DNA of 64,000 nucleotides, from contig CAVBQS010000022.1 of assembly GCA_963597615.1 (NCBI GenBank), positions 72,620-136,619 on the forward strand, written 5' to 3'. The translations under genes were made by a program, and so were the position numbers. The notes under the pieces were generated by a model. The model had not been told where the DNA came from and ran no database searches. It saw only the letters and a list, made by a program, of their open reading frames with translations. Shown in pieces: positions 1-8,987 of this stretch (within the stretch, counting starts at the first letter, position 1; each line of letters starts with the position of its first letter). The stretch is from CAKRJP01 sp963597615. Lineage in GTDB: Bacteria > Bacillota > Clostridia > Lachnospirales > Lachnospiraceae.

Positions 1-36
1 TGAGATACAATACGGATAAAGGGGGATTCTATTAAA

Positions 37-1131
37 ATGAAGAAGAAAATCGGATTTATTGGTCTGGGTCTAATCGGCGGTTCTATTGCAAGAGCGATCA
101 GACAATATTATCCGGATTACGAAATTGTAGCCTTTGATAAAAGCAAGGAAACCCTGGCCTATGCAACCCAGGATTCTATTATCGATGTAGCAGCTACAAC
201 CATCGATGATAATTTCTATCACTGCGATTATATTTTTCTGTGCGCACCGGTGGCCTTTAACACTGCATATCTATCACAGGTCCAAAAATATTTAGATGAT
301 AACGTAATTCTCACAGATGTGGGAAGTGTAAAAACCAGCATTCATAAAGAAGCTGAAAATTTGGGGATTGAAAAATATTTTATCGGCGGTCATCCTATGG
401 CCGGCTCCGAAAAAAGCGGTTTTATGAATTCTAAGGCTATGCTGATTGAAAATGCCTACTATATTCTAACGCCAACTAAAGAAGTGCCTCAAGAAAAGGT
501 AGACCGTTACCAGGAATTTGTAGAGTCACTGAAGGCCATTCCGGTTATTTTAGAGTACAGCCAGCATGATGAGATTACAGGAACTATTAGCCATCTACCT
601 CACATTATTGCTTCTACCTTGGTGAATTTTGTGAAGGATACAGATACAAAAGATGAACTGATGAAACATTTAGCCGCAGGAGGATTCAAGGATATTACCC
701 GTATCGCCTCCTCCTCTCCTACCATGTGGCAGCATATTTTAATTAAGAACAAGGACCATGTGTCCCAGATTTTAGGACAATATATTGAAACTTTAAAGGA
801 TGCAAAAGTCCTCATTGACAAAGAGGATGCCTCAGGCATTTACCAAATGTTTGACTCCTCCAAAAATTACAGGAATTCCCTTCCAGGGACTTCCTCCGGA
901 CCTATTAAAAAGGCCCACGCTATCTACTGCGATATTATTGATGAGGCCGGTGGAATCGCAGCTATTGCCACCATTCTGGCATCCAATGCCATCAGTATTA
1001 AGAATATTGGCATTGTTCACAACCGAGAATTTGAAGAAGGGGTTCTGCGTATTGAATTCTATGATGGAGATTCCTCCAAGAAAGCTACAGAATTATTGCA
1101 GAAATTTAGGTATGTAGTCTATGAGCAATAA
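37..1131 (+). CDS. tyrA: Prephenate dehydrogenase with C-terminal ACT domain
   Basis: Oxidises prephenate to 4-hydroxyphenylpyruvate in tyrosine synthesis. The N-terminus has a Rossmann dinucleotide motif (GLGLIGGSIARA, residues 8-19), followed by the family signatures DVGSVK and GGHPMAGSEKSG near residues 95-127. Residues from about 290 to the end form an ACT domain (DEAGGIAAIATILASN region), the usual site of tyrosine feedback inhibition. Its 364 residues fit a TyrA-ACT protein. A GGGGGA ribosome site lies ten bases before the ATG. The last 11 bases overlap aroA, so the two are translationally coupled. The rest of the aromatic operon probably lies upstream, outside the window. Confidence 0.95.
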   Translation: MKKKIGFIGLGLIGGSIARAIRQYYPDYEIVAFDKSKETLAYATQDSIIDVAATTIDDNFYHCDYIFLCAPVAFNTAYLSQVQKYLDDNVILTDVGSVKTSIHKEAENLGIEKYFIGGHPMAGSEKSGFMNSKAMLIENAYYILTPTKEVPQEKVDRYQEFVESLKAIPVILEYSQHDEITGTISHLPHIIASTLVNFVKDTDTKDELMKHLAAGGFKDITRIASSSPTMWQHILIKNKDHVSQILGQYIETLKDAKVLIDKEDASGIYQMFDSSKNYRNSLPGTSSGPIKKAHAIYCDIIDEAGGIAAIATILASNAISIKNIGIVHNREFEEGVLRIEFYDGDSSKKATELLQKFRYVVYEQ

Positions 1132-2425
1132 AACAATTATCCCTGCAAAGGGGCTCAGGGGAGAAGTTACAATTCCGGGAGATAAGTCCATCTCCCACCG
1201 TTCCATTATGTTTGGCTCCATAGCCAGCGGGACCACAGAGGTTACCCATTTTCTGGAGGGGGCAGACTGCCTTTCCACCATTGACTGTTTCCGAAAAATG
1301 GGCATTGAGATCGAAAAAAAAGACCATCGAATTCTAGTTCGAGGAAAAGGCCTAAGGGGTCTAAGTGCTCCCACAGATACCTTAAATGTAGGAAACAGTG
1401 GCACCACTACCAGACTAATTTCTGGTATTTTATCGGGACAAAATTTTAGCTCCGTATTATCCGGAGACGACTCCCTAAATTCCAGACCTATGGCAAGAAT
1501 CATGACCCCTCTAAACAGTATGGGAGCAAAAATCACTAGCATCAAGGGTAATAACTGCGCCCCTCTTCGTATTGAACCTGGCAATTTAAAGAGCATCCAC
1601 TATAATTCACCGGTTGCATCTGCCCAGGTAAAATCCTCTATCCTTTTAGCAGGACTTTACGCTACAGATGGGGAAACTTCCGTAACAGAGCCAGCCCTTT
1701 CAAGAAACCACACAGAGCTAATGCTCCAGGGTTTTGGGGCCGGGGTCACCTCCACCATGCACAAGGACGGAACAGCCACTGCCAGCATAGAACCTTGCGA
1801 TGAACTTTATGGTCAGCAAATCGAGGTGCCGGGAGACATTTCCTCAGCCGCCTACTTTATTGCAGCAGCCCTTTTAGTTCCGGGATCTCAAGTCCTGGTT
1901 AAAAACGTAGGAACCAACTTCACCAGGGCCGGCTTTCTAAAGGTATGTGAGCGCATGGGAGCAGACATTACCACAGTAGACTCTTCTATCCAGGGAGGAG
2001 AACCACGAGCAGACCTCCTAGTAAAAAGCAGTTCCCTGAAGGCCACCACCATCGAAGGAAATATGATTCCTACCTTAATCGATGAAATACCTATGATCGC
2101 AGTAATGGCAGCCTTGGCAGAAGGCACTACTATCATAAAGGACGCGGCGGAATTAAAGGTAAAGGAAACGGACCGAATTACCACCGTCACAGAAGCCTTA
2201 AAAAAAATGGGAGCAGATATTAGCCCAACAGAAGATGGCATGATCATAAAAGGCGGTAAAGCTTTAAAGGGAGCTAACATAAATAGCTACCTAGACCACA
2301 GAATTGCTATGGCCTTTTCTATTGCCGGGCTGGTAGCAAAAGGAGAAACCCAGATACAAGACAGTCAATGTGTGGATGTATCTTATCCGGAATTTTTCTC
2401 AAATTTGGATGAGTTGCAGCGGTAA
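1121..2425 (+). CDS. aroA: 3-phosphoshikimate 1-carboxyvinyltransferase (EPSP synthase)
   Basis: Joins shikimate 3-phosphate and phosphoenolpyruvate to make EPSP, the sixth step of the shikimate pathway. The N-terminal IPGDKSISHR motif and the NSGTTTRL motif near residue 92 are the substrate loops of the family, and the C-terminal YLDHRIAMAF is the second signature. Its 434 residues are the normal length. The start lies inside the end of tyrA (11-base overlap). A clear terminator follows about 115 bases after the stop, so this is the last gene of the aromatic operon. Confidence 0.96.
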   Translation: MSNKTIIPAKGLRGEVTIPGDKSISHRSIMFGSIASGTTEVTHFLEGADCLSTIDCFRKMGIEIEKKDHRILVRGKGLRGLSAPTDTLNVGNSGTTTRLISGILSGQNFSSVLSGDDSLNSRPMARIMTPLNSMGAKITSIKGNNCAPLRIEPGNLKSIHYNSPVASAQVKSSILLAGLYATDGETSVTEPALSRNHTELMLQGFGAGVTSTMHKDGTATASIEPCDELYGQQIEVPGDISSAAYFIAAALLVPGSQVLVKNVGTNFTRAGFLKVCERMGADITTVDSSIQGGEPRADLLVKSSSLKATTIEGNMIPTLIDEIPMIAVMAALAEGTTIIKDAAELKVKETDRITTVTEALKKMGADISPTEDGMIIKGGKALKGANINSYLDHRIAMAFSIAGLVAKGETQIQDSQCVDVSYPEFFSNLDELQR

Positions 2426-2541
2426 AATTGCAATAAATGCATTGACTATGTATTTAATTCTGCTATTGTAGGATTAAGGGTGAGTCCTACCCATATGTGG
2501 AAGTTGTAAAAGTGCAAGGATTGCTTCCAGTAATCCATCAT

Positions 2542-2573
2542 AGTGGCTATGCTAAAAAACGTAGCCACTTTTA
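2542..2573 (+). terminator. Terminator downstream of aroA
   Basis: An 8-bp perfect stem, AGTGGCTA paired with TAGCCACT (2542-2549 and 2562-2569), is followed by TTTAATTTT. It closes the tyrA-aroA transcript. Apart from it, the 213 bases between aroA and the next gene hold nothing else I can name. Confidence 0.8.
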
Positions 2574-2638
2574 ATTTTAGGGAGAAGTATGAAACAAGAG
2601 AGAATGAGTCCCAGAGCTGATTTTGAGGTGAAAGAAAA

Positions 2639-3001
2639 ATGGAATTATCTAAAGTTGAAAAAAACGGTATTGTCTGCGCCGTTGTAAATAGTGAAACTTT
2701 GGTCATTACGGATGCGCAATCCGCTTTGGATGTGCTGATGTCTGCCAAGTACGATGTTGGAACAAAAAATATTGTCATCGACAAAAAGCTGATTGTTGAA
2801 GATTTCTTCATTCTCAGCAAAGGTGTTGCTGGAGAGATTTTGCAAAAGTATATAAATTACGGTGGTCGTATTGCAATTTATGGCGACTACACTCATTACA
2901 CCAGCAAACCGTTGAAAGACTTCATTTATGAAAGTAATAAGGGCAAAGATGTGTTCTTTGTTACTACGCAGGATGAGGCAATTAATATGTTGACTCGTTA
3001 A
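2639..3001 (+). CDS. DUF4180-family protein
   Basis: Small soluble protein of 120 residues that resembles the DUF4180 family, whose function is unknown. Features are an alpha/beta pattern, the stretch DAQSALDVLMSAKYDVGTKN and a FFILSKGVAGEILQKY segment. There is no signal peptide or membrane segment. GAGGTG lies eight bases before the ATG. The gene follows the aroA terminator and is 24 bases upstream of a GIY-YIG protein with which it is probably co-transcribed. Known relatives sit in accessory or regulatory contexts; no enzymatic role can be read from the sequence. Confidence 0.75.
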   Translation: MELSKVEKNGIVCAVVNSETLVITDAQSALDVLMSAKYDVGTKNIVIDKKLIVEDFFILSKGVAGEILQKYINYGGRIAIYGDYTHYTSKPLKDFIYESNKGKDVFFVTTQDEAINMLTR

Positions 3002-3025
3002 ACAGAAATATAAGGAGAGCGAACA

Positions 3026-3364
3026 ATGGATAAATCAAAAAAGAAAGAACTTTTGTCTGAATGGAAAGAACGTCATCCAGTGATGGGTGTATTTTCTGTT
3101 AAGTGCATTGCAACCGGAGAGCAATTTTTTGATAGCTCTCGTGATGGCAGTACATGGTTTAACCGTCATGGCTTTGAGTTAAATAGCGGCAAGCATAGAA
3201 ACAAGAGATTGCAGGAACTTTGGAATATCTATGGCGAAAAAGAGTTCGAGTTTTTCACTGTCAGTGAACTGGAATACGAAAATATGTCAGATGTAAAAGT
3301 GAGCGATTTGAAGGATTTACTGGAATTGTGTTTCCTTGAAAATCCGTCAGCAAGAAAACTGTAA
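3026..3364 (+). CDS. Small GIY-YIG nuclease-family protein
   Basis: A 112-residue protein with the small GIY-YIG-like fold seen in many Firmicutes. The first strand is MGVFSVKCIATG (the GIY and YIG strands are degenerate here). A helix then carries Arg (SSRDGSTWFNRHGF), and a conserved KRLQELWNIYG segment follows. It may cut DNA, but in this subfamily activity is unproven and the catalytic tyrosines are not evident. AAGGAGAGC precedes the ATG. Paired with the DUF4180 gene upstream. Confidence 0.7.
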   Translation: MDKSKKKELLSEWKERHPVMGVFSVKCIATGEQFFDSSRDGSTWFNRHGFELNSGKHRNKRLQELWNIYGEKEFEFFTVSELEYENMSDVKVSDLKDLLELCFLENPSARKL

Positions 3365-3648
3365 GAAGTTTCAGAAATACTGTAACATTCAGTTTGGGGT
3401 GATGAGGGCAAATGCCAGATAACAGAGGAATCCAAAAAAATTCTCACATCACTTTCTAAGATAAAGTGATGTTCAGCTCCGAAAGAGTAATATTGACAAT
3501 ATCAGACCTTGTTGACTACATCCCCGTGGATGAACTGATAAAAGCAGAACAGGCATGACCGAAATCATGCCTGTTCCAAGAAATTCAAATATTACTGTTT
3601 TACGACCACTGAGCATTAAACCAGCGTTTTTCCTAATCTTCACTATCT
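3365..3648. other. Non-coding stretch with a perfect hairpin and a possible gene remnant
   Basis: No convincing gene. A perfect 12-bp inverted repeat, GAACAGGCATGA and TCATGCCTGTTC, spans 3547-3576 with a six-base loop but no T run. A 29-codon frame at 3469-3558 (+) ends in DYIPVDELIKAEQA and reads like the tail of a longer protein; it has only a weak ribosome site. The region looks like the degraded edge of the islet carrying the two small genes before it. Confidence 0.4.
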
Positions 3649-4611
3649 CTATATTCCCTGACGAATAGGCACAATCTCATCTCTTCCTTCATAATCGAAC
3701 CTACCTTCATTCTTCTCTTCCAAGGCCTTGATAAGATGATAGGTATACTCACAATAAGGCGTTGGAACATGACATTCTTCTCCCATTTCCATCATATTTC
3801 CTGCCAGCATCTCAATCTCCGTGTGGCGACCTGCATCTAGATCCTGAAGGGTGGAGTAGCGGGATGTGTACTTTACCCCGAAAAATAATTCGATTTCTTC
3901 TGAAAGTTCCACCCCTTTGCATTTGGCCACAGCTGCCACTTCTTTCCAAAGCTTATTAGCAACAAAATATACATGCTCGCTATCTATATAAGCCCCATGT
4001 CCCACAGACAAGATGGCCTGGGGAAGGTTTTGAGATACATTGGCTGCATACTTGCTCCACATATTCTTTAGAATATCCCCCTGATAATGACATCCTAAAT
4101 TGCATTTTTCAAATAGTTCTATGACTGCCCGGGCTCTTTTGGTTGGCTCTTTGATTCCAGGTTCTCCAAAGAACATGCCTACAGTGATTTCTGGATTAAA
4201 ATAGACCACACCTTCTTTTCTTGAAGAGGCTATTCTCATATTGGCATATAGCACATGTTCGATTCCTATGGCTTGGCCTATTTTTTCTTCACTGGTGACC
4301 CCATTTAATAGGCTGATTACCATGGTATCTGCTCCTACAAGGTTAGGCAGTTCCTGGATTGCATCGGGAAGTCCCTGGTACTTTGTGGCAATCAGCACCA
4401 GGTCTTGGGCTCCTGCTTCCTTGCCTTCCTTTACTGGGAAATGATAAATCTTGTCATTAATAGTGACACCCTTTTCTTTTAGCCTTTGGCCCCGCTGTCC
4501 ATTTGCAATTACCACAAAGTCATCTTTTAAATACTCTGCCAGTCCTGATATAAAATAGCATCCCACTGCACCGGCTCCTATTAAGGCTACTTTCTTAATC
4601 TCTCTTTCCAT
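3649..4611 (-). CDS. Ketopantoate reductase (PanE/ApbA) family protein
   Basis: Member of the 2-dehydropantoate 2-reductase family, which uses NADPH to reduce alpha-keto acids; ketopantoate reduction for CoA synthesis is the best known role. The N-terminus carries the Rossmann motif GAGAVGCYF. An NMWSKYAANVSQN segment near residue 185 holds the conserved lysine and asparagine region of the second domain. The ATG at 4611 is preceded by AAAGGG at seven bases and is preferred to a TTG three bases upstream. It gives 320 residues, the usual length. No panB or panC is nearby, so the exact substrate is open. Confidence 0.8.
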   Translation of the reverse strand: MEREIKKVALIGAGAVGCYFISGLAEYLKDDFVVIANGQRGQRLKEKGVTINDKIYHFPVKEGKEAGAQDLVLIATKYQGLPDAIQELPNLVGADTMVISLLNGVTSEEKIGQAIGIEHVLYANMRIASSRKEGVVYFNPEITVGMFFGEPGIKEPTKRARAVIELFEKCNLGCHYQGDILKNMWSKYAANVSQNLPQAILSVGHGAYIDSEHVYFVANKLWKEVAAVAKCKGVELSEEIELFFGVKYTSRYSTLQDLDAGRHTEIEMLAGNMMEMGEECHVPTPYCEYTYHLIKALEEKNEGRFDYEGRDEIVPIRQGI

Positions 4612-4637
4612 CAAACAACCCTTTTTCTCTTATTCTA

Positions 4638-6758
4638 TTAGCATTCTTCCTGCTCTTTATCTTTTAAAGGAAGCTGCATATAAATTCCCATACCGTTAAC
4701 ACTATGAGCATAGACACTTCCATGATAGTGCTCCACAATAGCTTTTACCTGGGCCAGTCCCAATCCATTTCCACTGACTCTGTTAGAGCCTTGGAAATTC
4801 AGATCAAAGATCTGTGGAAGTTCCCTGGCCGGAAGTCCCTTTCCGTTATCCTTACATGCGATAAAGATACTATCCTCTGCCTGCGATACAGTAATAACCA
4901 AATTTCCATTGCGCTGCATGTACTTCATAGAATTATCAATAATGTTTTGAATAGCAAACTCCATATAACGCTTGTCTGCTTGGTACATAATCTTTTCACT
5001 GGAAGTGGAGACTTCTAATCGAATACCCAGCTGACTACACTGGAGTCTCATTTGTTCTACCACACCCTCTACCAGGCTAATAAGGTCGATCTCTTCCACC
5101 CGCTCTCTTGGAGGTAAAATACTGGTAAGACTAGTATTGTCCATGGCCTCCTCGTGTTTTTGCTTGGCCTCTTCTAAGAGTCCTGTCAAAGCCTGGTTTT
5201 TATTCTCTAGGCCAGTCATTTCTCCCTTAAGCTCTGCAATCTTGTGAGACAGCTGGTCATTGCCTTCCTGAAGGCTTGTATTTTCCTGGCGAAGTCTGGC
5301 CATCTGGGCTGCATCCTGCTTCTTTTGAATTCGCAGGTCATCCATTTCGCTCTTTTTTTCTTTCCTGCTTCCACTAAATAGTTTCTTTTTGGGCTTATCA
5401 TCTAGCCAGTCATCCATGCCATCTGTATCTGGGGCACCAGATGTAAGAGCATCCTCCGGCTTCATATCATCTTTAAAGAGTTCATCAATTTCTGAATCCC
5501 GTCTACTAAGCTGTACCCGAAGCGTAATGAGCCGAATAATCAAGAGCAGGAAAATTGCTGCTGCAAGACCCACGCACAGATAAATGTTATCCATGACCGT
5601 CTGATAAATTTTACCGATAACCCCATCGGAGGATGCGGGACCTTCACTAATTACCATAGGTTCATCCTGGCTCTCGTCTTCTAATTCCTGATCAATGTCA
5701 CACTTTTGGTAGGTTTCTTCCTCAGAGTCATACTCGTAAAAGCACTTTTCCCCCTTACTGTCAATGGCATAGATGAGATAATATCCATCTTTTTCCATGT
5801 TCTGCCAAACGGGAAATTCTTTTCCATTTATAGTTAAGGTAGTCTCCTGATATTTAGAAGGAAGTTCTACATTGTCGTCGCTTAATACCACAATGGTCGC
5901 AGTTTCAGAGATAGAAATTTCTGCATAAAGAAAGAAAGTTTGGGATTCTTTATCATATAAGAAGAAATCGCTGCCAGTCTCCTGCTCCTCTGTATCAGCG
6001 TCCTTTGTATCAGCATCCTCTGCAGACTCTGTATCTTCCGTGTTCTCCAGGGGACTTAAATAAGCAAGATAAACACCGCTTGCTTCCTTGTACCCCATGG
6101 AGTAGTCTTTGTCCTTGTAGGTAACTGCAGCCTTCTTATAGCCTTGAGGTAGTTCTTTCTCATCAAAATCACTTATGGTATAGGAAATACCATTAACTAC
6201 TACTGTGTCATCCGCTTCATCCTTCTCTTCATCTTTTGCAGCGTCTTCCGTCTTCTTCTGACTGTCAGCATCTTCTTGCTTTTCATCCTTGGTTTCTGTA
6301 TCTGCTACGGTTTCTACTTTTGAAGAATCTCCCGCCGCAATGGTAACTGTAGAGTTTCCTGCGGAGAAATTGCAGGAGATCTCTCCCTGGGTATCGATAT
6401 TTTGTTTGGTAACCTGAATCTGGGTTCCGCCTTCCTTTAGAGCCTGGAAATTCATGATAAACGTTTCTCCCTTAGCTCCGGCATTTCCTGTACAGGTTAA
6501 GGTTCCATCTCCAGAATCAGTTACCTTATCTCCCGATATAAATTTTAAGGCTGAGGTATCATAACTTAAAATCAATTCGTCACTGACCAAGGTATCGTCT
6601 GTCACCGTAACCATGCATCTTACTTCAACTGTCTCTCCAACAGCCGTATCGGGATCTGAAAATGCTATATTACCGGAAGCTGCAAAGGTTACGACAGGAA
6701 TCTGCGTGAGCAAAACTCCTGCACAGGCCAAGGCAGCCAAAACTTTTTTATATTTCAC
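4638..6758 (-). CDS. Membrane sensor with cohesin-like ectodomain and histidine-kinase ATPase domain
   Basis: A 706-residue envelope protein. Residues 1-27 are a signal peptide ending TFAAS. Residues about 30-145 resemble a cohesin-type beta-sandwich (GETVEVRC, LSYDTSALKF, NFQALKEGG). An acidic linker (150-190) and a second extracellular part with lysine/tyrosine-rich strands follow. One membrane helix lies near 389-409, then a coiled coil (about 455-545). The end is a HATPase_c domain with N box NIIDNSMKY (about 604), G1 DNGKGL (about 636) and G2 GNGLGLA (about 661). No recognisable HisKA H-box is present, and no response regulator is adjacent. It follows cbiC by 51 bases and may be read from the cobalamin operon. 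Signal and partner are unknown. Confidence 0.8.
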   Translation of the reverse strand: MKYKKVLAALACAGVLLTQIPVVTFAASGNIAFSDPDTAVGETVEVRCMVTVTDDTLVSDELILSYDTSALKFISGDKVTDSGDGTLTCTGNAGAKGETFIMNFQALKEGGTQIQVTKQNIDTQGEISCNFSAGNSTVTIAAGDSSKVETVADTETKDEKQEDADSQKKTEDAAKDEEKDEADDTVVVNGISYTISDFDEKELPQGYKKAAVTYKDKDYSMGYKEASGVYLAYLSPLENTEDTESAEDADTKDADTEEQETGSDFFLYDKESQTFFLYAEISISETATIVVLSDDNVELPSKYQETTLTINGKEFPVWQNMEKDGYYLIYAIDSKGEKCFYEYDSEEETYQKCDIDQELEDESQDEPMVISEGPASSDGVIGKIYQTVMDNIYLCVGLAAAIFLLLIIRLITLRVQLSRRDSEIDELFKDDMKPEDALTSGAPDTDGMDDWLDDKPKKKLFSGSRKEKKSEMDDLRIQKKQDAAQMARLRQENTSLQEGNDQLSHKIAELKGEMTGLENKNQALTGLLEEAKQKHEEAMDNTSLTSILPPRERVEEIDLISLVEGVVEQMRLQCSQLGIRLEVSTSSEKIMYQADKRYMEFAIQNIIDNSMKYMQRNGNLVITVSQAEDSIFIACKDNGKGLPARELPQIFDLNFQGSNRVSGNGLGLAQVKAIVEHYHGSVYAHSVNGMGIYMQLPLKDKEQEEC

Positions 6759-6809
6759 AGGTAAAATCCTCCTTTATTTCTTCCCTTTTGGACTTTCACT
6801 TGCCCATTA

Positions 6810-7451
6810 TTATAGGCTATAAAGCAGTGCATTGCAAATGCAGGCTGCAATATTGCTGCCCCCTTTTCGACCTTTTGCCACAATATAGGGAACCTTATTT
6901 TGAGACACAATTAATTCCTTGGCTGGCTCCACATTTACAAAACCAACCGGCACTCCTATTACAAGCTCTGGAGTGATCCGTCCCTCTTCTATTAATTCAT
7001 ACAAATGAATCAAAGCTGTAGGCGCATTTCCTACGGCGATGATTAAGGGTTCTTTTAACTGACAAGCTTTCTCCATGCTGGCCACAGCCCTGGTAGTTCC
7101 ATTTTCATTTGCCTTTTTTGCCACATCTTCATCAGACATAAAGCAATAAACTTGTCCACCAAAACTCTCCAAACGTTTCTTATTAATACCAGACTTTCCC
7201 ATGTTGGTGTCTGTAAGAATGGAGGCCCCATTTTTTATAGCCTCCCTGGCTCTTGCAATGGCATCTTCCGAAAATAACAAGTTTCTTGCATAATCAAAAT
7301 CTGCACTGGTATGAATACACCGCATAGTTATAGGAGCCTCTTTTTGTGGAAGAATAATTCCCATTTCTTTTAACTCCTGACCGATGATCTCAAAACTTCG
7401 CTTCTCAATATCTGCCGGAAGCACATGCTCAAACTTTATCTCTTTATTCAT
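6810..7451 (-). CDS. cbiC: Cobalt-precorrin-8 methylmutase
   Basis: Moves the methyl group from C11 to C12 of cobalt-precorrin-8 to form cobyrinate. Its 213 residues match CbiC/CobH. The conserved catalytic-region histidine lies in RCIHTSADFDYA (about residue 45), and GNAPTAL and the VGVPVGFVNVEPAK-type motif follow. It is the last recognised gene of the cobalamin operon, four bases after cbiP. Confidence 0.93.
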   Translation of the reverse strand: MNKEIKFEHVLPADIEKRSFEIIGQELKEMGIILPQKEAPITMRCIHTSADFDYARNLLFSEDAIARAREAIKNGASILTDTNMGKSGINKKRLESFGGQVYCFMSDEDVAKKANENGTTRAVASMEKACQLKEPLIIAVGNAPTALIHLYELIEEGRITPELVIGVPVGFVNVEPAKELIVSQNKVPYIVAKGRKGGSNIAACICNALLYSL

Positions 7452-7454
7452 GGA

Positions 7455-8987
7455 TTAGCTGTCCCTTCCTTCTAAAATCTCATATATTTTCTCCAGATCC
7501 AGGTGTTTTCTAAGTTCCCCCGCCAAGAGATCATATTGACTTTCTTTAAAAGCCTGATAGTCCATCCCTGCATCTTCTAAGGAAACCATAGCCTCCATTC
7601 CTTTTTTCTTTGTTAATATAGAAAGAAGTTTCTGATTAATCTCCCCCGAATCGAAGATTCCATGGACGTAAGTGCCATAAACATTTCCCTTGTTTCTTCC
7701 ATCTAAGGAAGCTTCCTTTGTAATTTCATCGACAATCTCTGTCATGGAAGCCACAGACTGGGAAGAAGAATCTATACTCTCTCCCATGTGTATCTCATAG
7801 CCTTCAAAGGCCACTCCCTCTAATTCTTTCAAGTCTCCTTCCAAGGAAAGAAACTTTCCCGTGACTCTAGTCCTTCTTTTTTCTCCAAAAAACCTTGTAT
7901 TCATAGGAAGCAGTTTCATGCCAGCAACTTTTTCGCCAGCTGCCGATTCTAACTTCATAGGATCCTCTAAAGATTGTCCCAGCATTTGATACCCTCCACA
8001 GATACCAAAAATCAAACAGCCAGCTGCCGCCGCCTTTAAGATAGCAGCCTCTAATCCATTCTGTCTCATCCACAAAAGATCTTCTATGGTATTTTTGGTT
8101 CCCGGCAGAATAATCATATCTGGATGCTTTAAATCCTTGGCCCTATGGACATAGTGAAGGTTGATGCCATTGGTATTTTCCAGCACTTGAAAATCTGTGA
8201 AATTAGAAATTTTAGGAAACCTGATCACAGCCACATCCACCCAACCGTCTTCTGAGCTTCTGTCAAATCGTTCTGTGAGGCTGTCCTCATCTTCAATTTC
8301 CACCTGAAGATAAGGTGCCACCCCCACCACCGGAACCTGAGCTCTTTCTTCTAGCATCTGGATTCCCGGATCTAGGATGGTCTTATCTCCCCGAAATTTA
8401 TTAATAATCAGACCCTTTACTCTCTCTTTTTCTTCTTCTTCCAAAAGCATCATAGTTCCCAGAAGCTGGGCAAAGACCCCTCCCCTGTCAATATCTCCAA
8501 CCAAAAGCACAGGAGCATCCACCAACTTGGCAAGTCCCATATTTACAATGTCATCACTTTTTAAATTAATCTCTGCAGGGCTTCCAGCTCCTTCTATAAC
8601 AATAATATCAAATTCTTCTTCCAGGGAATGAAAGGCTTTCATAATATCAGGAATTAGTTTCTTTTTATAGGCAAAATAATCCCTAGCCTTCATATTTCCC
8701 AAGACTTCCCCATTTACAATAACCTGGGAACCTACATCATTGGTGGGCTTGAGCAAAATAGGATTCATGGACACTAAAGGAGCAATTCCTGCTGCTTCCG
8801 CCTGAACCACCTGGGCTCTTCCCATTTCCAAACCCTCTTCTGTAATAAAGGAATTTAGGGCCATATTTTGGGATTTAAAGGGAGCAACCTTGTAGCCATC
8901 CTGATGAAAAATTCTGCACAGTCCCGCACAGATCAAACTTTTTCCAGCATTGGACATGGTGCCCTGTATCATAATTTTTTTAGCCAC
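7455..8987 (-). CDS. cbiP: Adenosylcobyric acid synthase (glutamine-hydrolysing)
   Basis: Amidates the b, d, e and g side chains of adenosylcobyrinate a,c-diamide using ATP and glutamine. The N-terminal half is a dethiobiotin-synthase-like ATPase (IQGTMSNAGKS P-loop; LLVGDIDRGGVFA). The C-terminal half is a class I glutamine amidotransferase with nucleophile Cys in FGICGGYQMLG and a His in YGTYVHGIFD. A GTG at 8987, giving MAKKIMIQG, fits the family's usual start. It overlaps the cobD stop by eight bases, and GGTGG lies just upstream. A longer frame begins at GTG 9005 without a ribosome site. 510 residues. Confidence 0.95.
   Translation of the reverse strand: MAKKIMIQGTMSNAGKSLICAGLCRIFHQDGYKVAPFKSQNMALNSFITEEGLEMGRAQVVQAEAAGIAPLVSMNPILLKPTNDVGSQVIVNGEVLGNMKARDYFAYKKKLIPDIMKAFHSLEEEFDIIVIEGAGSPAEINLKSDDIVNMGLAKLVDAPVLLVGDIDRGGVFAQLLGTMMLLEEEEKERVKGLIINKFRGDKTILDPGIQMLEERAQVPVVGVAPYLQVEIEDEDSLTERFDRSSEDGWVDVAVIRFPKISNFTDFQVLENTNGINLHYVHRAKDLKHPDMIILPGTKNTIEDLLWMRQNGLEAAILKAAAAGCLIFGICGGYQMLGQSLEDPMKLESAAGEKVAGMKLLPMNTRFFGEKRRTRVTGKFLSLEGDLKELEGVAFEGYEIHMGESIDSSSQSVASMTEIVDEITKEASLDGRNKGNVYGTYVHGIFDSGEINQKLLSILTKKKGMEAMVSLEDAGMDYQAFKESQYDLLAGELRKHLDLEKIYEILEGRDS

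Noticed and set aside
1093..1596. 167-codon minus-strand open frame over the start of aroA
   Set aside because: It is antisense to aroA and has no ribosome site or family resemblance.
3547..3576. Rho-independent terminator at the perfect hairpin
   Set aside because: There is no T run on either strand next to the stem.
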